Positions 6,541 through 8,467 of a stretch of DNA of 8,467 nucleotides are shown one piece after another. Source of the DNA: an uncultured Flavobacteriaceae bacterium. GTDB taxonomy: Bacteria; Bacteroidota; Bacteroidia; Flavobacteriales; Flavobacteriaceae. The stretch's first letter is position 1. Each line of letters begins with the position of its first letter. Where the stretch lies: positions 1 through 8,467 of the forward strand of contig CALITN010000137.1 in NCBI GenBank assembly GCA_938041595.1. Direction: 5' to 3'. The position numbers and the translations under genes are program-made. The notes below the pieces were generated by a model. That model worked only from the letters and a program-made list of their open reading frames with translations, made no database searches and was not told where the DNA came from.

Positions 6541-7162
6541 ATTTTTTTTTGGCCCTTACTTCGACTACAGTTGGACAGACATCAGCATTGAGGCTATCGG
6601 TGTTTTGTTTGGCTTTTTGAGTGTTTGGTATTCCAAGCAAAATAAAATTGCAGTATTTCCCACAGGAATGCTTTCGACGGGTTTGTTTGTCTATCTGCTC
6701 TGGAAGGCGGGTTTGCTGGGAGACATGCTGATTAATGCCTATTATTTTATCATGAGTATTTTTGGTTGGTATTATTGGACACGCAGCCAGGGCCGAACCA
6801 GTTTACATCCAATCAGTACAACGACCTATAGGGAATGGAAAGGGGCAATTTTTTTGTTTATTGGGGCTCTTCTTTTTGTTTTTGCTGTTTATACCTATTG
6901 GGAGCGTTGGACGTCGTGGACAGCTTATGTTGACACCTTCACAACCGCATTGTTTTTTGTTGGAATGTGGTTGATGGCCAAGCGGAAAATTGAAAACTGG
7001 ATTTTTTGGATTCTTGGCGATGTGATTTCGATTCCGCTTTATTTTTACAAGGGACTAACCCTTACAAGCATACAATTTGTGGGCTTCACTTTATTGGCTC
7101 TTTGGGGCTATCAATCATGGAAAAAATGGTATCACAATTCAGCAGCGACCTCCACCGCATAG
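6524..7162 (+). CDS. pnuC: PnuC-family vitamin transporter (nicotinamide riboside or thiamine)
   Basis: This 212-residue inner-membrane protein is of the PnuC family, which moves unphosphorylated vitamins by facilitated diffusion and depends on intracellular phosphorylation for trapping. About seven hydrophobic stretches can be traced, near 21-37, 43-60, 67-86, 106-126, 133-152, 157-175 and 180-197. Strong family landmarks are GDMLINAYYFIMSIFGWYYW (66-85) and FFVGMWLMAKRKIENWIFW (144-162), followed by GDVISIPLYF. PnuC proteins usually carry nicotinamide riboside, while the PnuT subgroup carries thiamine. Sequence alone does not let me choose: the kinase downstream argues for nicotinamide riboside, and the thiamine-binding protein and TPP riboswitch argue for thiamine. 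The ATG overlaps the upstream gene by 17 bases, and the kinase gene begins inside its 3' end. Confidence 0.9.
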   Translation: MSPVFEFFFGPYFDYSWTDISIEAIGVLFGFLSVWYSKQNKIAVFPTGMLSTGLFVYLLWKAGLLGDMLINAYYFIMSIFGWYYWTRSQGRTSLHPISTTTYREWKGAIFLFIGALLFVFAVYTYWERWTSWTAYVDTFTTALFFVGMWLMAKRKIENWIFWILGDVISIPLYFYKGLTLTSIQFVGFTLLALWGYQSWKKWYHNSAATSTA

Positions 7163-7686
7163 TCCTCTATGGACCCGAATCTACAGGGAAAACAAGCTTG
7201 GCTAAAGCCTTAGCAGCCCATTTCCAGACGGAATGGGTACCAGAGTTTGCTCGTGCCTATTTACAAGAAAAGTGGGATCGTGAGAAGCTTCCTTGCAGCC
7301 TAGAAGATTTACCTCATATTGTGGCAGGGCAAATGAAGTCCGAAAACGAATGTCTTACTAACGCCCAGCACTGGTTGTTTTGTGACACCAATGCCTTGGT
7401 GACCCAAGTATGGTCTGAAACCCATTTTAAGGGCTATTGCGCTCCTGAAATTCTTTTGGCTGTGAAAACCTATCACTATGACTTCTATCTGCTGACACAA
7501 CCCGATCTTCCATGGGTGAAAGACGATTTAAGAGACCGACCCGAAGCCCGAGAGCAGATGTATACTAGTTTTGAACAACAATTGATCCGCCGAAATCTTC
7601 CCTATGCTACAGTAAAGGGCAGGGGTGCAAAACGACTCGAAAATGCTTTGGAGATATTGCAGGATTGGAAAAACTCTTTGAGTTAG
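7117..7686 (+). CDS. NadR-type stand-alone P-loop kinase (ATP-binding protein)
   Basis: The 189-residue protein resembles the ribosylnicotinamide kinase domain of NadR (AAA_28 group), without NadR's adenylyltransferase or DNA-binding domains. The Walker A loop is GPESTGKTS (19-27). EFARAYL (43-49) follows the second strand as in NadR. LFCDTNAL (87-94) holds the Walker B-like Asp90, and LPWVKDDLRDRPEAR (131-145) is the lid region, matching the EWVDDGLRS-like segment of NadR. I start it at ATG 7117. An ATG at 7126 is also possible, and an in-frame start at 7006 would add 37 residues unlike the family. It overlaps the pnuC end by 46 bases. It probably phosphorylates the vitamin imported by PnuC, giving NMN if the substrate is nicotinamide riboside. 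Thiamine as substrate is a hypothesis from context. Confidence 0.85.
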   Translation: MEKMVSQFSSDLHRIVLYGPESTGKTSLAKALAAHFQTEWVPEFARAYLQEKWDREKLPCSLEDLPHIVAGQMKSENECLTNAQHWLFCDTNALVTQVWSETHFKGYCAPEILLAVKTYHYDFYLLTQPDLPWVKDDLRDRPEAREQMYTSFEQQLIRRNLPYATVKGRGAKRLENALEILQDWKNSLS

Positions 7687-7697
7687 AACTTTTTTTT
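7672..7697 (+). terminator. Possible weak terminator at the end of the kinase gene
   Basis: AACTC (7672-7676) and GAGTT (7680-7684) form a 5-bp hairpin with a three-base loop. Five bases later comes a run of eight T (7690-7697). The stem is short and low in GC, and it lies inside the last codons of the kinase gene, so termination may be partial. It also overlaps the -33 element of the next promoter. Confidence 0.3.
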
Positions 7698-7706
7698 CTA
7701 GCTTTG
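7677..7706 (+). promoter_or_regulatory. Promoter of the TPP riboswitch and TonB receptor transcript
   Basis: TTTG at 7677-7680 and TAGCTTTG at 7699-7706 match the Bacteroidota -33 and -7 consensus exactly, with an 18-base spacer. Transcription would start near 7712, a few bases before the first conserved aptamer base. This indicates that the receptor is transcribed separately from the upstream pnuC-kinase genes. The -33 element lies inside the last codons of the kinase gene. Confidence 0.7.
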
Positions 7707-7713
7707 TGCCATC

Positions 7714-7786
7714 TCAAAGGGGTGCCTTAATCGGCTGAGATTATACCCATTGAACCTGGGCAGGTAATGCTGCCAAGGGACATTTA
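7714..7786 (+). ncRNA. TPP (thi-box) riboswitch aptamer
   Basis: The conserved thi-box blocks appear in order: GGGGTGCC (7719-7726), GGCTGAGA (7733-7740), ACCC (7745-7748), TTGAACCTG (7750-7758), GGTAATGC (7763-7770) and AGGGA (7776-7780). Stem P2 pairs GGGT (7720-7723) with ACCC (7745-7748), P3 pairs GCC (7724-7726) with GGC (7733-7735), and the P5 hairpin pairs GGCAG (7759-7763) with CTGCC (7770-7774). The closing stem P1 is not obvious from the flanks. The aptamer binds thiamine pyrophosphate and normally lowers expression of the downstream gene when TPP is plentiful. Here that gene is a TonB-dependent receptor 62 bases beyond the last conserved block, so the receptor probably imports thiamine or a related precursor. 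Confidence 0.95.
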
Positions 7787-7811
7787 ACGCAATTTTTAAC
7801 CAAGAATAACG

Positions 7812-7847
7812 ACCCCTTTTATTCGAATCAAATTTATTCGAATGAAA
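7812..7847 (+). promoter_or_regulatory. Putative riboswitch expression platform: P2 competitor and start-codon hairpin
   Basis: ACCCCTTT (7812-7819) is perfectly complementary to AAAGGGGT (7716-7723), the 5' strand of aptamer stem P2, so the two pairings exclude each other. Directly after it, 7817-7828 pairs with 7836-7847 in a 12-bp stem with one G-U pair and a seven-base loop. The core is two copies of the palindrome ATTCGAAT. The receptor start codon (7842-7844) lies in the 3' arm. No terminator-like GC stem plus T run is present, which favours control of translation. The pairings are seen directly, but the switching is inferred. Confidence 0.5.
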
Positions 7848-8467
7848 TTAGTTATACGCTATTTATTCCTAATTGGAATGCTGCCCTCCTTGGCGGCTCA
7901 AAACTCAGCAGTGCTTGACACTGTTGCCACTGTCTCCTTGGAAGAGGTAAAAGTATCCGGTCTCCGGGTAAATGAAAACACTCCCATGGCCTTTACCAAT
8001 CTGACGCAAGAAGAGATTGCCTCCCGAAATTTGGGACAAGACATTCCGATCTTATTGAATTACCTTCCCGCCGTGGTCACTACCAGTGATGCAGGTAATG
8101 GTATTGGCTACACGGGTATCCGTGTACGGGGCGGTGATGCTCGTAGTGTGAATGTTACCATCAACGGCATTCCGTATAATGATGCGGAATCACAAGGTAC
8201 TTTTTGGGTAGATCTGCCTGATTTTGCTTCGTCGGTTTCCAGTTTTCAATTGCAGCGAGGTGTGGGAACATCTACCAATGGAAACGCGGCCTTTGGTGCC
8301 AGTCTTAACTTACTCACACAAGCTGTGGCCAAAGAAGCAAAGGCACAGTGGTCACAGAGTGCAGGAAGTTTTAACACACTAAAAAACACACTGCAATTTT
8401 CTACGGGTCAATTCGCTAACGGCTTCGAAATTTCAGGGCGATTGGGTAAAATTGTCTCTGATGGCTA
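7842..8467 (+). CDS. TonB-dependent outer-membrane receptor, probable thiamine uptake (3' end outside the window)
   Basis: The first 208 codons of a TonB-dependent receptor are present, and the frame runs off the window within the common SDGY segment. Residues 1 to about 19 (MKLVIRYLFLIGMLPSLAA) form a signal peptide, with likely cleavage before Gln20. LEEVKVSG (33-40) is a TonB-box-like segment. The plug domain runs from about 48 to 160 and includes LLNYLPAV (71-78), IRVRGG (93-98), INGIPYNDAESQGTFWVDLP (107-126) and the end motif GNAAFGASLNLLT (147-159). The beta barrel then begins. There is no N-terminal carboxypeptidase-like repeat, unlike SusC-type receptors. The TPP riboswitch just upstream indicates thiamine or a thiamine precursor as cargo. 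The ATG is buried in a predicted hairpin and has no Shine-Dalgarno sequence. Confidence 0.93.
   Translation, partial: MKLVIRYLFLIGMLPSLAAQNSAVLDTVATVSLEEVKVSGLRVNENTPMAFTNLTQEEIASRNLGQDIPILLNYLPAVVTTSDAGNGIGYTGIRVRGGDARSVNVTINGIPYNDAESQGTFWVDLPDFASSVSSFQLQRGVGTSTNGNAAFGASLNLLTQAVAKEAKAQWSQSAGSFNTLKNTLQFSTGQFANGFEISGRLGKIVSDG

Noticed and set aside
7006..7116. An N-terminal extension of the NadR-like kinase by 37 residues
   Set aside because: The added residues are the pnuC 3' region read in another frame and do not resemble the family, and good ATG starts exist at 7117 and 7126.

Overview
The window looks like chromosomal DNA of a member of the Bacteroidota, most likely class Flavobacteriia. 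The evidence is the set of protein family variants (PnuC, NadR-like kinase, long L21, TonB receptor), start codons without Shine-Dalgarno sequences, and several promoter-like sites matching the Bacteroidota -7 consensus TAnnTTTG. No mobile element, CRISPR array, tRNA or rRNA is visible, and gene density is very high.

Region 1 (1-3311, + strand) is the end of a dTDP-L-rhamnose operon: rfbA (5' end cut off by the window), rfbC, rfbD and rfbB. Together they cover glucose-1-phosphate to dTDP-L-rhamnose. Adjacent genes overlap by 1, 8 and 8 bases, so they are probably translationally coupled. A small DoxX-type membrane protein follows rfbB after 13 bases.

Region 2 (3312-4260, + strand) is the ribosomal pair rplU-rpmA with its own promoter. 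L21 carries a Lys/Ala/Pro-rich linker and a C-terminal Rho_N/SAP-like helical module. A strong 14-bp hairpin, symmetric enough to work in both directions, separates rpmA from the convergent ahcY.

Region 3 (4294-5673) holds ahcY (S-adenosylhomocysteine hydrolase, - strand) and a 57-bp intergenic space to the next + strand gene. Two promoter-like -7 elements face each other in that space.

Region 4 (5674-7686, + strand) is a tight four-gene run: a Sfp-type phosphopantetheinyl transferase, an 86-residue protein of the MTH1187/YkoF thiamine-binding family, a PnuC-family vitamin transporter and a stand-alone NadR-type P-loop kinase. The transporter and kinase suggest vitamin uptake with trapping by phosphorylation. 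The substrate could be nicotinamide riboside or thiamine.

Region 5 (7687-8467) has a promoter overlapping the kinase 3' end, a TPP riboswitch, and the first 208 codons of a TonB-dependent outer-membrane receptor. The leader between aptamer and receptor contains a sequence that can compete with aptamer stem P2, and a hairpin that buries the receptor start codon. This suggests a translational thiamine switch. Regions 4 and 5 together plausibly form an outer- and inner-membrane thiamine salvage locus. It is the most interesting part of the window, although its components belong to known families.
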